Shown: positions 36,796 to 45,091 of the stretch, one piece after another | How the letters are laid out: every line of letters starts with the position of its first letter | Position numbering within the stretch: the first letter of the stretch is position 1 | Source of the DNA: CAVZYN01 sp963779515 | Lineage (GTDB): Bacteria > Pseudomonadota > Alphaproteobacteria > Rhizobiales > Hyphomicrobiaceae | Length of the DNA: 64,000 bases | Assembly (NCBI GenBank): GCA_963779515.1 | Contig: CAVZYN010000001.1 | Coordinates: 186,001 to 250,000 of the forward strand | Direction: 5' to 3' | Translations under genes and position numbers: made by a program | Notes under the pieces: model-generated | Told to the model about the DNA's origin: nothing | Database searches by the model: none | What the model saw: the letters and a program-made list of their open reading frames with translations, nothing else

Positions 36796-38550
36796 CTATC
36801 GTGACAATCCGAGATCGCGTACGCGAGCAACCGACAACGTGATGGCGCGATCGTGCACGCCAACGGCAATGTCTTTGCCGCGCATCTGCATGAGTTCAGG
36901 CCGCCACGGCACCAGCGTGAAGTCCTCACGCCCTTTGATCACGGCTAGACGCATGGTCGGCAAATCGATCGTGCGCACATATTGGCCGGTGATGCGCAGG
37001 CCTTCGATCGGGGCGAAGTGCGGCATCTTGAATTCGGCGGATAACCTGTCGGCAACAAGCAACAAGCCTCGGGTGTCGAGGTCGCGCAGCATGTCTGGCT
37101 TCGGCGTGATCGTGCCGGGCTCACTGGATTTGGCGAGGCCGTTGGCAATCAACCACGCCTCACGGGCGACGAGTGTTTTTGACACTTCCGCGCCGAACCC
37201 CTTCTCGTGGATGGCTGGCCGCGTCTCGGCAACGATGGTCCGGTCGAGCCAGGTCGCCGCGTCAATCGAGGCCAGCTTTTCGATCGGCGCGTAGGAGACG
37301 ATTTCGATCTGGGCGTTGCGCATCTTGGCTTTGCCGCCGCCACCGGTCAGCGCGACGATCATGCCCGGCGCGGGGATGTCGTGGACTGGCAGCGTGCTGG
37401 TCTCGGCATAGTGGATGCGGCCATCGATGCCATCGACGACGAGATATTTGCGGTCGGTCAATTCGTCGGCAATGCCAACTCCGACGATCCTGCCGATGAC
37501 CGGATCGATTTTCCTCGAGCCGCTGAAGATTGCGAAGTCGCCGGCAGAGCGGTCGACGCCATGGTCACGCATAATCTGATTCATGGTGACCATGATGTCG
37601 CCGCGCTCGCCCATCGACCGAAGTTTGGTATCAAGTTGAGCGTCGATTGCCCAGACACCGGTCTGCTTCTCGTCCGCCAAGCCCATCTGCTCCAGCCGAC
37701 GCAATCGGCCGATGCGGAGACTGGGATGCACGGCCCCGCTCAAGTGCTCGCCGGGCGCCAAAGCCGACACCACAAGCACGTTCTCCTTGGCGTCTTTCAG
37801 AATGCCGTAGTCGAGAGACGTAAATCGCTCGGCCTTCATCTCATTGGCGAGTTTGATCACCCGTTCAAACTCCAGTTCCGGGCCAAGTTCCAGTGTCACC
37901 AGATCGCGTGCGCGGGTCCGGATGCCGTGGCTGATGTAGTGACGCGCCATCACGAGATCCTGGCCGCGATCATCGTGGCCTGCGATGATGACGTGCGTAT
38001 GCGAATGCCCGGTGTTGAAATGGTCGACGGCGGCCCAATCGAGCTTGGTGCCAAGATCGACTTGCATCGTCGCCATGAGGTCGCGGATGAACGGCTTGAG
38101 CTCCGCCATGCGGGCGCCGTCCTCGGGCGCGACGATGAGCCGGAACTGATAGGTGTCGCTTTTTTGACTGTCGAGGAAATCGCCGGCGTCGATGACGTCG
38201 CGCTCGCGGTCGTAGAGTTGGCCAGACCCACCGTCGCGGGTGACTCCATCGCGCATGATGTAGTGCTGATGCGCGCGTGCGGCGGCGAGGTCCGATGTGC
38301 CGTGCCGGGCGATGCGCGCCTTGACGATGACGCGGCGCCATCCGGGCTGAGGTGGCGATAGTCCGTAGAACGCGCCTTTGCCGCGGCCGAGCTCGGCGAC
38401 CGGTCGCTTGGTGAGCGCGTTGGCCCAAGGTGATCGCGCCGCACGCTGTCGCTTGGCGGCTTTGACGACCATGCGCGTGACGCGGCCAGACGTGATGCCC
38501 CGATCAGGTTTTTGTTTGGCGAACTTTGGTTTGAATTCACCGTCTGGCAT
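36796..38550 (-). CDS. Relaxase / mobilisation nuclease with DUF3363-type C-terminus (VirD2-like)
   Basis: A 584-residue DNA-nicking enzyme of ICE/plasmid transfer. The N-terminal third carries the relaxase histidine triad (HFNTGHSHTHVIIAGHD, about residues 175-190) after the phage-like ARAHQHYIMRDGVTRDG motif. The C-terminal two thirds match the DUF3363 region of rhizobial ICE relaxases (LRRLEQMGLADE, RDHGVDRSAGDFAIFSG). It would nick oriT and pilot the strand. The coupling protein (TraG) and trb mating genes that normally accompany it are absent, so at most it is mobilisable. It may be slightly shorter than relatives. Confidence 0.88.
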   Translation of the reverse strand: MPDGEFKPKFAKQKPDRGITSGRVTRMVVKAAKRQRAARSPWANALTKRPVAELGRGKGAFYGLSPPQPGWRRVIVKARIARHGTSDLAAARAHQHYIMRDGVTRDGGSGQLYDRERDVIDAGDFLDSQKSDTYQFRLIVAPEDGARMAELKPFIRDLMATMQVDLGTKLDWAAVDHFNTGHSHTHVIIAGHDDRGQDLVMARHYISHGIRTRARDLVTLELGPELEFERVIKLANEMKAERFTSLDYGILKDAKENVLVVSALAPGEHLSGAVHPSLRIGRLRRLEQMGLADEKQTGVWAIDAQLDTKLRSMGERGDIMVTMNQIMRDHGVDRSAGDFAIFSGSRKIDPVIGRIVGVGIADELTDRKYLVVDGIDGRIHYAETSTLPVHDIPAPGMIVALTGGGGKAKMRNAQIEIVSYAPIEKLASIDAATWLDRTIVAETRPAIHEKGFGAEVSKTLVAREAWLIANGLAKSSEPGTITPKPDMLRDLDTRGLLLVADRLSAEFKMPHFAPIEGLRITGQYVRTIDLPTMRLAVIKGREDFTLVPWRPELMQMRGKDIAVGVHDRAITLSVARVRDLGLSR

Positions 38551-39428
38551 CGCACGATCTCATGCTTGCTTTCACGTCTGAGTATCGCTTAGTTTGTGAT
38601 GAATTGAGGGCGCTGATAGTGTTTTCTGCGACATAGCTTCAGAAACTTGGCGGGCGGCTAAAATTTGTTTAGGGTACATATATCGTTGATTTTGCTCTGT
38701 TTTAGGCGGCTTTGGCGCCGACTATCTATCTTGCCCTATACCCCACCCATTCTGACTCGACCTCACTCTCTCGACAATTTAGTAATTCATCACCATTCTC
38801 GGATCACGATCGCGCGTCATTCAAGCCGCGATAGCGAATGTGCGCGGGCTCCATAATCAGTTTGACGGAGAATTGATCATGACCGTATCGGATCATTTGA
38901 GACTGCTTCGGACAGCATGTGTGAACCTCAGTCAGCCTGCGGTCGGATCTCCCGGAGATCACGCCCTGCCCCGCTTCCCCCTGGAGCCGCCGTTCTCTGA
39001 TTGCGGGATACCAGGCAAGAACCGGCTTTGCTTTCTTTGGTTCGATCCCCGCCGGAGGCTTTTCTTCCGCCCCGACCGCGTGTCCACGCGGCCATCGCGC
39101 GCAGATGCTGTCAAGGCTGGCCGCGTTTCAGCGGCCACCGAAGGCTTGGCCTTGGCAGCGTCGAGCACGATGGCATGCTGGAGTGTCGGGGTAGGCAATG
39201 TCTCCTGACTTGGTGCCAGATCCCGCCGGATCACATTCGCTCGTTTGCGCCGCGCCACGGACGCGAGCGACGGCGGCGGAGGGGGCGAACGCTTCTCCTT
39301 GGTGGGCCCGAGCGGCGCCGGACTTGGATCATTCCAGCAATCGGGCTGACGCGCGTCAGCCTGACATGATCATGGCACGTGATCGACCGAACGCTGCAAA
39401 CATTACTCCTCCAGAAACAGGACATCGC
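38551..39428. other. Gene-poor stretch upstream of the relaxase
   Basis: 38590-38860 is AT-richer than its surroundings and has no convincing frame; it is where a relaxase promoter and oriT might lie. A minus-strand frame at 38959-39258 (GTG start, MARRKRANVIRRDLAPSQETL, 99 residues, basic) is the best coding candidate and vaguely recalls small ICE proteins, but I cannot assign it. A 37-codon frame at 39429-39542 (MPTMLDMNNATDRAFL) is also possible. Everything else is overlapping frames with no family resemblance. Confidence 0.3.
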
Positions 39429-39544
39429 CATGCCTACGATGCTGGATATGAATAATGCGACCGACCGCGCGTTCTTGGCAGACATCGGCCGGCCGACACG
39501 ATGGGGTCGATACCGCCACGCGCCCAGGCCGACGCTGGCGTGAC

Positions 39545-40339
39545 GTGCCCGTGCCCGACGCCTCGGAGCTAATCGCGCGTTGGCTCGCGATCGCCACGCC
39601 ACAACTGATTACGGCGCTACGCCTCGAAACGAGTTGGCGCTGGCTGCATCTCAACACGCCGTGGGTTTTCGAATGGATGGACGAGTTTGGACGGCTTATC
39701 CCGGTGCCGCCGCGCCAGGTTTTGCGTAAAGCCCTGCAGCGGCATGCGGATGCCACCAACGCTCACGCGACGGATACGCGTCAAGACGGACCAAATCGGA
39801 TTGACGTAGATGAACCTACCGTTGCCGCTGTCATGGCCAAACCAATGCCACTGACGCAGCCGGCGACGACAGCGGCCAGCGCCGAGAGGTCCCACCATGC
39901 GTCACCGCCACGCACTGTACTTGTCGGAAAACCTGTCGCGGCAACTAGCGATCACGGCGGAGTCGCACCGCGTCTCAAAGTCGGCGATCCTGGAGCAGGC
40001 CTTGACGCAATACCTCGCCGCCGCGACGGGCGTACAGTCAGCCGATTTGCAGACTCTGAGCCAACACGCGACCGCCCGAACGCTCCGCCGTCTGGAGCGC
40101 GATCTCGCCATCACTGCCGAAATGACAGCGATGTTCATGCGCTACTTTCTGACGATCACGCCACCGCTTCCTTCGAGCGAGCATGCAGCGGCCCGGGCGC
40201 TCGGTCACCTCCGGTTCGATCAGGTGATCGAGGAAGTCGCGAAGCGGATACGGACGGATCGCAGCTTGATGGCACGCGTGACGGCGGCGGTCATCGGCGG
40301 TCCGGATCAGACACATGCGGACCACAAAGGACAGGGTGA
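39545..40339 (+). CDS. Hypothetical protein, doubtful C-terminal half
   Basis: From a GTG at 39545 the frame reads PDASELIARWLAIATPQL and SWRWLHLNTPWVFEWMDEF, which look like real protein (Trp-rich, alpha-helical) for about 110 residues. After 39897 the same frame runs through the CopG-like gene and becomes Arg/Ser/Gly-rich, as expected of a shadow. Either the gene has lost its own stop through a frameshift near 39890 or it overlaps the CopG gene extensively. I do not recognise the family. Its location upstream of a CopG gene is where a coupling-protein gene would sit in Tn4371-like elements. Confidence 0.35.
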   Translation: MPVPDASELIARWLAIATPQLITALRLETSWRWLHLNTPWVFEWMDEFGRLIPVPPRQVLRKALQRHADATNAHATDTRQDGPNRIDVDEPTVAAVMAKPMPLTQPATTAASAERSHHASPPRTVLVGKPVAATSDHGGVAPRLKVGDPGAGLDAIPRRRDGRTVSRFADSEPTRDRPNAPPSGARSRHHCRNDSDVHALLSDDHATASFERACSGPGARSPPVRSGDRGSREADTDGSQLDGTRDGGGHRRSGSDTCGPQRTG

Positions 40340-40406
40340 TGACCATGCGGCGTCGCCGTCCAAACCCGTCCCAGCACATCCAAAATCGGACGAACACGAC
40401 GAATGA
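39897..40406 (+). CDS. CopG-family ribbon-helix-helix protein of conjugative elements
   Basis: 169 residues. The first 45 residues (RHALYLSENLSRQLAITAESHRVSKSAILEQAL) are a ribbon-helix-helix DNA-binding motif. The rest (RRLERDLAITAEMTAMFMRYFLTITPPLP, ARALGHLRFDQVIEEVAKRI) matches the CopG protein that lies between traG and trbB in Tn4371-type ICEs of Proteobacteria. GAGAGG precedes the ATG. Neither traG nor trbB is present, so this is an orphan left from a larger transfer region. The family likely regulates transfer genes. Confidence 0.75.
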   Translation: MRHRHALYLSENLSRQLAITAESHRVSKSAILEQALTQYLAAATGVQSADLQTLSQHATARTLRRLERDLAITAEMTAMFMRYFLTITPPLPSSEHAAARALGHLRFDQVIEEVAKRIRTDRSLMARVTAAVIGGPDQTHADHKGQGDDHAASPSKPVPAHPKSDEHDE

Positions 40407-40683
40407 TCTGTTTGCCTTCCAGCAACCGCCGACACCAATGCCAGTGCCGTCACCACGGCCGATCGACGACGAGTTGTGGAGCGTGCGCACGATCACGGCG
40501 AAAACTGGCCTCGCCCGCTCGACGATCTATGCCTACGTCAAGCGGGGTCTGTTTCCGCGTCAACGCCGCCTCGGCCCCGGTCGTGTTGGCTGGCGCGCGT
40601 CCGAGGTGCGAACCTGGATGGCGGCCTTGCAACCTGCATCGGAACCAACCGGGACAACGAACGCTGAGGTGAAAGCACGCTAA
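40339..40683 (+). CDS. AlpA-type DNA-binding regulator
   Basis: About 114 residues from the ATG at 40339 (another start at 40315), overlapping the CopG stop by 68 bases. The C-terminal half is an AlpA/MerR-like helix-turn-helix: VRTITAKTGLARSTIYAYVKRG, FPRQRRLGPGRVGWRASEVRTWM. AlpA proteins of prophages and ICEs activate excision or integrase genes. It is convergent with the adjacent integrase. It is paralogous to the shorter AlpA-like protein at 42355. Confidence 0.8.
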   Translation: MTMRRRRPNPSQHIQNRTNTTNDLFAFQQPPTPMPVPSPRPIDDELWSVRTITAKTGLARSTIYAYVKRGLFPRQRRLGPGRVGWRASEVRTWMAALQPASEPTGTTNAEVKAR

Positions 40684-40738
40684 CTGACGGCCCCGCAACT
40701 GCGTCGAACAAGCGTCGTGGACGCAGCGGCGATAATAT

Positions 40739-41986
40739 TCAGTTCGTCGGGCCGTTGGCCGCATGCTGGCCTGATGTCTTGGCTCCGTCCGCATTCCCGG
40801 ACAAATAATCCGACCAACGTTGCATCAGCGTGCGCCGTTCATCGAGGAAATTAGTACGTAGATACGCAGCGCGCACCTTGTTCGGTATCGCATGGGCAAG
40901 CGCGGCTTCCGAGACGTCATCGCGGACCTGGGCGAACTCCGCACACCAATCCTTGAAGCTCGAGCGAAAGCCGTGTGCGGTTGCCTTGCCGCCGAGTTCG
41001 GCCGAACGAAGTGCTTTGGTGAGTGTCATGTCACTCAAGGGCCGCCCTTGCTTTGCGCCAGGGAACACAAGGGCCGATCCCGGATAGGCGTCTCTCGCGG
41101 CTCGTAATATTTCAACGGCGCGATCGCTGAGCGGAACAATATGTCGGTCGCGTGACTTCATGCGTGGCCCTGGAACAGTCCACGTTGCCGTCGCTGTGTT
41201 GATCTCGCCCCATGTCGCGCCGCGAACCTCGCCGCTGCGTGCCGCCGTGAGGATCAAAAATTCGAAGGCGAGCCGCGTCGCTGGCAAACCCGCCAGCGTT
41301 CGCAACGCAAGCACGAAGGCTGGCACATCGGCATAGGGTAGTGCGGCGTGATGCGCTTGGGCAGATCGGGCACGGGCGCCCAACATCGATTTGACGCCGA
41401 TCGTTGGTGCGGCTGACTGGCGGTTGCCGCGTACGATGGCGGCTTCAAATACGACGCGCATGCGCTGCAAGACGCGCTTGGCGGTTTCAGGTTTGTCGTT
41501 CCAGATCGGTTTCAGGATGTCGATGACCTCGGCCGCTGAAATGTCTGCAATCGGCCGCCGGCCAATCGATGGGAAAACATACGCCTCCATCGTCGAACGC
41601 CATTGGGCGGCGTGTTTCGGATTCGAGAGTTGCGGCCCCTTCATTTCAAAAAAATCCTCGAACGCCGCGCGAAACGACATGACATCGGCGGGCCTGCAAT
41701 CGACCGCCTCTGTCGGCCTGCGTCCACTTGGAGGCCGTGCGTCCCGACGAAAGTCTTCGCGCAGCGCCGACGCGTTGCGGCGCGCGTCTTCAAGGGATAC
41801 GGCGGGATACAGTCCAAGGCCGAGTTGACGCCGGTGTCCACTGGCGCTCAACCGTAGCTCCCAACGCTTCACGCCAGCGGCCGTGACGACGAGGCTGAGG
41901 CCTGCGCCATCGCCGTAGAGTCCAGGTCGGTTTTGCTTCGCGACTGCGAGCGCAGTCAGCGTGTTTTGCGTCCGGTGTCCGGTCAT
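40739..41986 (-). CDS. int: Tyrosine recombinase / site-specific integrase (P4 type)
   Basis: About 415 residues from the ATG at 41986 (MTGHRTQNTLTALAVAKQ). Domains in order: N-terminal arm-binding DUF4102-like part (YGDGAGLSLVVTAAGVKRW, LGLYPAVSLEDAR), SAM-like core-binding domain (about 125-210), catalytic domain. Catalytic residues seen: Arg in AARSGEVRG, HGFRSSFKDW (His-x-x-Arg), second His in LAHAIPNKV and Tyr in RAAYLRTNF. All are intact, so it could be active. An att-like tRNA-end sequence and arm-like repeats lie 15-230 bases upstream, the usual place for attP. Confidence 0.93.
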   Translation of the reverse strand: MTGHRTQNTLTALAVAKQNRPGLYGDGAGLSLVVTAAGVKRWELRLSASGHRRQLGLGLYPAVSLEDARRNASALREDFRRDARPPSGRRPTEAVDCRPADVMSFRAAFEDFFEMKGPQLSNPKHAAQWRSTMEAYVFPSIGRRPIADISAAEVIDILKPIWNDKPETAKRVLQRMRVVFEAAIVRGNRQSAAPTIGVKSMLGARARSAQAHHAALPYADVPAFVLALRTLAGLPATRLAFEFLILTAARSGEVRGATWGEINTATATWTVPGPRMKSRDRHIVPLSDRAVEILRAARDAYPGSALVFPGAKQGRPLSDMTLTKALRSAELGGKATAHGFRSSFKDWCAEFAQVRDDVSEAALAHAIPNKVRAAYLRTNFLDERRTLMQRWSDYLSGNADGAKTSGQHAANGPTN

Positions 41987-42354
41987 GACCTCGCTCGTCC
42001 AACCCACCACCAACCCACCATTTAGATCGTGGCTTGAGACGTATCACGAAGAACAAAACGAGACAATCGGAAGTGTTGCAACAGGACTTCGCGGTAGATT
42101 GTTCGGCATTTAACGCATTGAATATTATAAATTAAAACGATCCAAAACCGTCCGAACGCATGCAAGGACGTCTCGTAAGGGCTTCACTAAAAATTGTTCA
42201 GATGGCGGAGAGGGAGGGCTGAAAAATTCCCCAATCCATCGGTGTTTTGAGACGCCTCGAACATGGCGACCCCTCGAAATTGCCCCTCTGGCAACAACTC
42301 TTCGGTCGGGAGCCGCTGGTGTTCGTTGTCGTCTTTGGCTTGTGGATAACTAGC
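41987..42354. other. Candidate attachment site: arm repeats plus tRNA-Ser-end-like core
   Basis: Just before the integrase start, AACCCACCA occurs twice within 42001-42020, suggesting integrase arm-binding sites. At 42203-42218 the sequence TGGCGGAGAGGGAGGG equals the reverse complement of the 3' end of many tRNA-Ser genes, a common attB. No tRNA body adjoins it. A similar core and arm pair lies at 10645-10729. The stretch between (42040-42200) is AT-richer and has no gene. Confidence 0.5.
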
Positions 42355-42558
42355 CTACTCGGGGCGACTGTCAATCCAGCGTCGCACGTCTGATGCGCGC
42401 CACGCCACGCGACCAGGTCCGAGATGGCGCTGTCTCTGAAACAATCCTCGCGCCATGTATTTGTAGACCGACGCGCGCGACAGCCCCGTCTTGTTCCGAA
42501 CGATCTCCGGCCGCTCGGTCAGTGCCATGTTCACGAGTTGCGGTGTTGCCATCCCCAT
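42355..42558 (-). CDS. AlpA-type DNA-binding regulator, second copy
   Basis: A single helix-turn-helix domain of about 67 residues: RPEIVRNKTGLSRASVYKYMARG then RQRHLGPGRVAWRASDVRRWIDSR. It resembles the AlpA-like protein at 40339 in its last 45 residues. ATGs at 42558 and 42552 are both possible. It lies outside the att-like core on the integrase side and is probably a remnant of, or regulator for, a related element. Confidence 0.7.
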   Translation of the reverse strand: MGMATPQLVNMALTERPEIVRNKTGLSRASVYKYMARGLFQRQRHLGPGRVAWRASDVRRWIDSRPE

Positions 42559-43213
42559 CGCGTATGGCGTGCTGCGAGTCCTTGCTGGGCAGAAAACCAT
42601 TGTGCACGGTGACATGTCTGTCCGGCTCGACATCGACATAGAAGGCAACAGCCTTGGCTTTTGAATCTATCTGAGGAAGCAGTCTCTGACCGTCAAAGGC
42701 GCCAAAATCGCTCTTACTAATCCGCTGAAATTCAATCCCTTGGAATGCAATTTGGCTTGGTCGTGTGTCTGCCTCGCGGAGCCGCCCTTGCCCACCGGCC
42801 CGCCAGGGGGCGGCTCCGAGGGGCAGACCGCGGCTTGCCTCGTGGTGAGACCCGGCTGTGGTCGCTTGGCCGGTGTGACGCCGTTCGTTGTGAGCACCAT
42901 CGTCGGCGCCATGGGACCGTCACCCGCATGGGCCGAGACCCGCCGCGCGCGCCTCGGTGCGCGCCACAAAGCGGGGCTCGGGTCCGCGGTCCGTCATTGT
43001 GCACGTCGCTGTCGTTGCAATCCGCGGACTAGGGCCCGGCCGTGGCCCCTTCGGCCGCGGGGCGCACAACACGTGTAATCGACATCGCTGAGAGGGCAAG
43101 TGCGTACACAAGCGTTGTCCTGCCAGTCTTGACGGCCGGCCATTCCTTGGTGGTTGGCGTGGTGGTGGCCGGTGGGACGGAGTAAAAGTAGACCTCGGAC
43201 GGCGCGGTTGGTT
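42559..43213. other. GC-rich stretch without a convincing gene
   Basis: Several short overlapping frames exist here, none with a recognisable domain. 42740-43075 is very GC-rich and Pro/Arg/Gly-coding in all frames. It contains the 42915-42940 copy of the 26-base repeat also found at 36630. From about 43160 the sequence GGAGTAAAAGTAGACC resembles the terminal region of IS21-type elements and probably marks the outer end of the istB fragment. Confidence 0.35.
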
Positions 43214-43253
43214 GAAGCACGAAGGGGCCCCTCGAGGGGGCCCTTCGTGCTTT
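43214..43253 (-). terminator. Long inverted repeat after the istB fragment
   Basis: AGCACGAAGGGGCCCC and GGGGGCCCTTCGTGCT pair almost perfectly (about 16 bp) around a few bases, 23 bases beyond the IstB stop on the minus strand. The stem is strong; a short T-run follows on the plus side. It could end transcription out of or into the insertion sequence. Confidence 0.65.
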
Positions 43254-43275
43254 CGCCTTTCATTTTCGCGTCCGA

Positions 43276-43548
43276 TCAGGTGGGGTCAGTGATCTCGCCG
43301 GTGTCGAGATCGATGGCGGCCGATGCTGCATTAGGCTCGGCGGCAGCGCCGTCCTTGCCGCGCGCTGTTTTCCGCCGTCGGCCCTTCGATTGCTTGAGCC
43401 GGTAGCTGTCGCCATTCATTTCCAGGATGTGCACGTGATGGGTGAGCCGATCCAGCAACCGCTCGGAGCTGAACACGCTCGTCCAATCTTCGAACGGCAA
43501 GTTCGATGTGACGATGGTTGAGCCGCGCTCATAGCGTTGCGAGAACAC
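43276..43548 (-). pseudogene. istB: IS21-family IstB ATPase, C-terminal fragment
   Basis: The fragment reads FSQRYERGSTIVTSNLPFED, WTSVFSSERLLDRLTHHVHI and LEMNGDSYRLKQSKGRR, the C-terminal third of IstB, the transposition helper ATPase of IS21 elements. The Walker motifs and everything N-terminal are gone. A few residues normally seen between SERL and LDRL are also missing. The homology stops at 43548, exactly where an ISAs1 transposase fragment begins in the opposite strand. Confidence 0.8.
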
Positions 43549-43550
43549 CT

Positions 43551-43706
43551 AAGGTGACGCTGCTGCGACAGGTTTTGGAGTTGCCGCACGGCATCCCTTC
43601 GCATGACACGTTCTCGACCGTGTTCCGCACGCTCGATCCCGCGGCTTTTGCCAGGATATTCGCCACTTTCGCGGCGTCGTTCGGCACGGCGATCGGTAAG
43701 GACGGT
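43551..43706 (+). pseudogene. ISAs1-family transposase, internal fragment
   Basis: About 52 codons (VTLLRQVLELPHGIPSHDTF, STVFRTLDPAAFARIFATFA) match the region of ISAs1-type DDE transposases just before the catalytic Asp. The frame continues beyond 43706 but without homology. It directly abuts the IstB fragment, so two insertion sequences have recombined or nested and then decayed. Confidence 0.7.
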
Positions 43707-43758
43707 GATCATCGACCATCATCGAGTCTGTCGACCTCAGCCTGTCACCGGGTGAGGT

Positions 43759-43844
43759 TGACCCAATGTAGGCGTCGTGCCGGAGCTCAACACTGGTGTT
43801 GCCGCTTGGCCTTCAGTGGTTCGGTTGGCTTTGTGCGCCGCAAA
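43759..43844 (+). repeat. 86-bp interspersed repeat, copy A
   Basis: An inverted partner lies at 61727-61812, also 86 bases. By hand count about 69 of 86 positions agree, including a 20-base identical core (GCTCAACACTGGTGTTGCCG). Both copies lie in gene-free degenerate DNA. The rest of 43707-44101 shows no gene. Confidence 0.6.
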
Positions 43845-44101
43845 AAGATTCAACGCCGCGGTGGCTCGTAGACTCAATTGCGGCTTTCCACCCGGGTCCG
43901 CCCCGACATGCGATTAGGTCGCCGTCGTCACCTTGGCGACGACCTCCCGAAGTTCGCACATCCATGCCTACATTGGAGCACTTGATCTGAAGGGACTGGG
44001 CTTCGGGACCGGCAGCCGGACATCGTGCGCAACGCAACAAACTCGCGTTGCGACGGGCCTTGCCGATCGTTGCAGATTGAGCGAGCCCGTGCGGCATCCC
44101 C

Positions 44102-45091
44102 TCAGAGAACCAAATCGAGCCGCGACAACAGTGCTGCCGACGTGCCTGAAGCGATCATGGCCCTGTCAGTCGCCGACAGGCCGGATGCGTTCAACAGTTC
44201 ATGAGGGTCCGGTGGCGGGAAAATCGGATAGTCGGTCCCAAACATGATCCGGTCGGCGCCGATCACTTTGACGGCCAATTCGATGGCACGGGGCCCGAGC
44301 GACGCCGTGTCGTAGACGAGCCGGCGCAGTGCGCTGGTCGTCGCGGTTGCTGACATCTCGCGTGACTTGGCAATCGCCTCCATCCGTTCAACGATGAACG
44401 GCAGCGTGCCGCCCAGATTTACGACCTGGACCGTCACATTCGGATAGGTGTCGAGCAGGTCGCCTGCGATCAGCGTCAATGCCATATGTGACAATGACGC
44501 CTGCAGGTTCAATGCGGACGCCCGCATGATGTTGTTGTCGGGATAGGGGGCAGGCGGGCGCTCGCCTGCCATCAGGCCCGGGTGCAACATGAGCAAGGCA
44601 CCGGTCTCGTTGGCGGTCGCGAATACGGGGCGCAAAAGATCGGCATGCACGGTGGTGAGGAAATAGTTGCCGGGCAGGATCGCGCCCGCAAGGCCAAGCG
44701 AGGAACGCAACCGCTGCATCTCCCGCGCGGCCTCGGCCATGTCGTCGAGCGGCAAGCCGCCTAGCCCGACGAAGCGTCCCGCGCTGGCCTTGCAAATCCC
44801 GGCCAGTGCATCGTTGAACTCGAGCACGATGTCGCGCGACTCACGGATCGGCAACACATCAACGCCGAGTGCGCCGGGAAATGTGAGAAGCTGTCTTTGG
44901 ATCCCAACGCGATCCAGATCGGCAAGCCGTGCATTGAGATCGGTATATCCGGCCGACATGACCGTTGACGCCGTCATGGCGTTCAGCACCAGGCGGCCAT
45001 GGTCATCAACAGTGATCGTTGGACGAACTGTGCGCCGCTTCAGTCCGTCGATGAGCCCTCCGTAATAATGCCCGTGCATATCCGTGATCAT
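44102..45091 (-). CDS. Amidohydrolase family 2 protein (ACMSD-like)
   Basis: 329 residues of the aminocarboxymuconate-semialdehyde-decarboxylase-like group, which decarboxylate or hydrolyse ring-cleavage products. The metal site is seen as DMHGHYYGG (HxH) at the N-terminus, His in LMLHPGLM, a further region LSHMALTLIAGDLLD, and the Asp in MFGTDYPIFPPP. The start overlaps the preceding gene's stop by 4 bases, so it is translated with the M29/NicX-like protein. The pair resembles a ring-cleavage plus processing module. Confidence 0.85.
   Translation of the reverse strand: MITDMHGHYYGGLIDGLKRRTVRPTITVDDHGRLVLNAMTASTVMSAGYTDLNARLADLDRVGIQRQLLTFPGALGVDVLPIRESRDIVLEFNDALAGICKASAGRFVGLGGLPLDDMAEAAREMQRLRSSLGLAGAILPGNYFLTTVHADLLRPVFATANETGALLMLHPGLMAGERPPAPYPDNNIMRASALNLQASLSHMALTLIAGDLLDTYPNVTVQVVNLGGTLPFIVERMEAIAKSREMSATATTSALRRLVYDTASLGPRAIELAVKVIGADRIMFGTDYPIFPPPDPHELLNASGLSATDRAMIASGTSAALLSRLDLVL

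Noticed and set aside
42203..42218. A tRNA-Ser gene
   Set aside because: Only 16 bases match the tRNA 3' end; no acceptor partner, anticodon arm or T-loop follows in either direction.
42500..42663. Plus-strand peptide GVAIPIAYGVLRVLAGQ... ending at a stop near 42663
   Set aside because: It reads plausibly but is antisense to the AlpA-like gene, has no start in a sensible place and matches no family I know.
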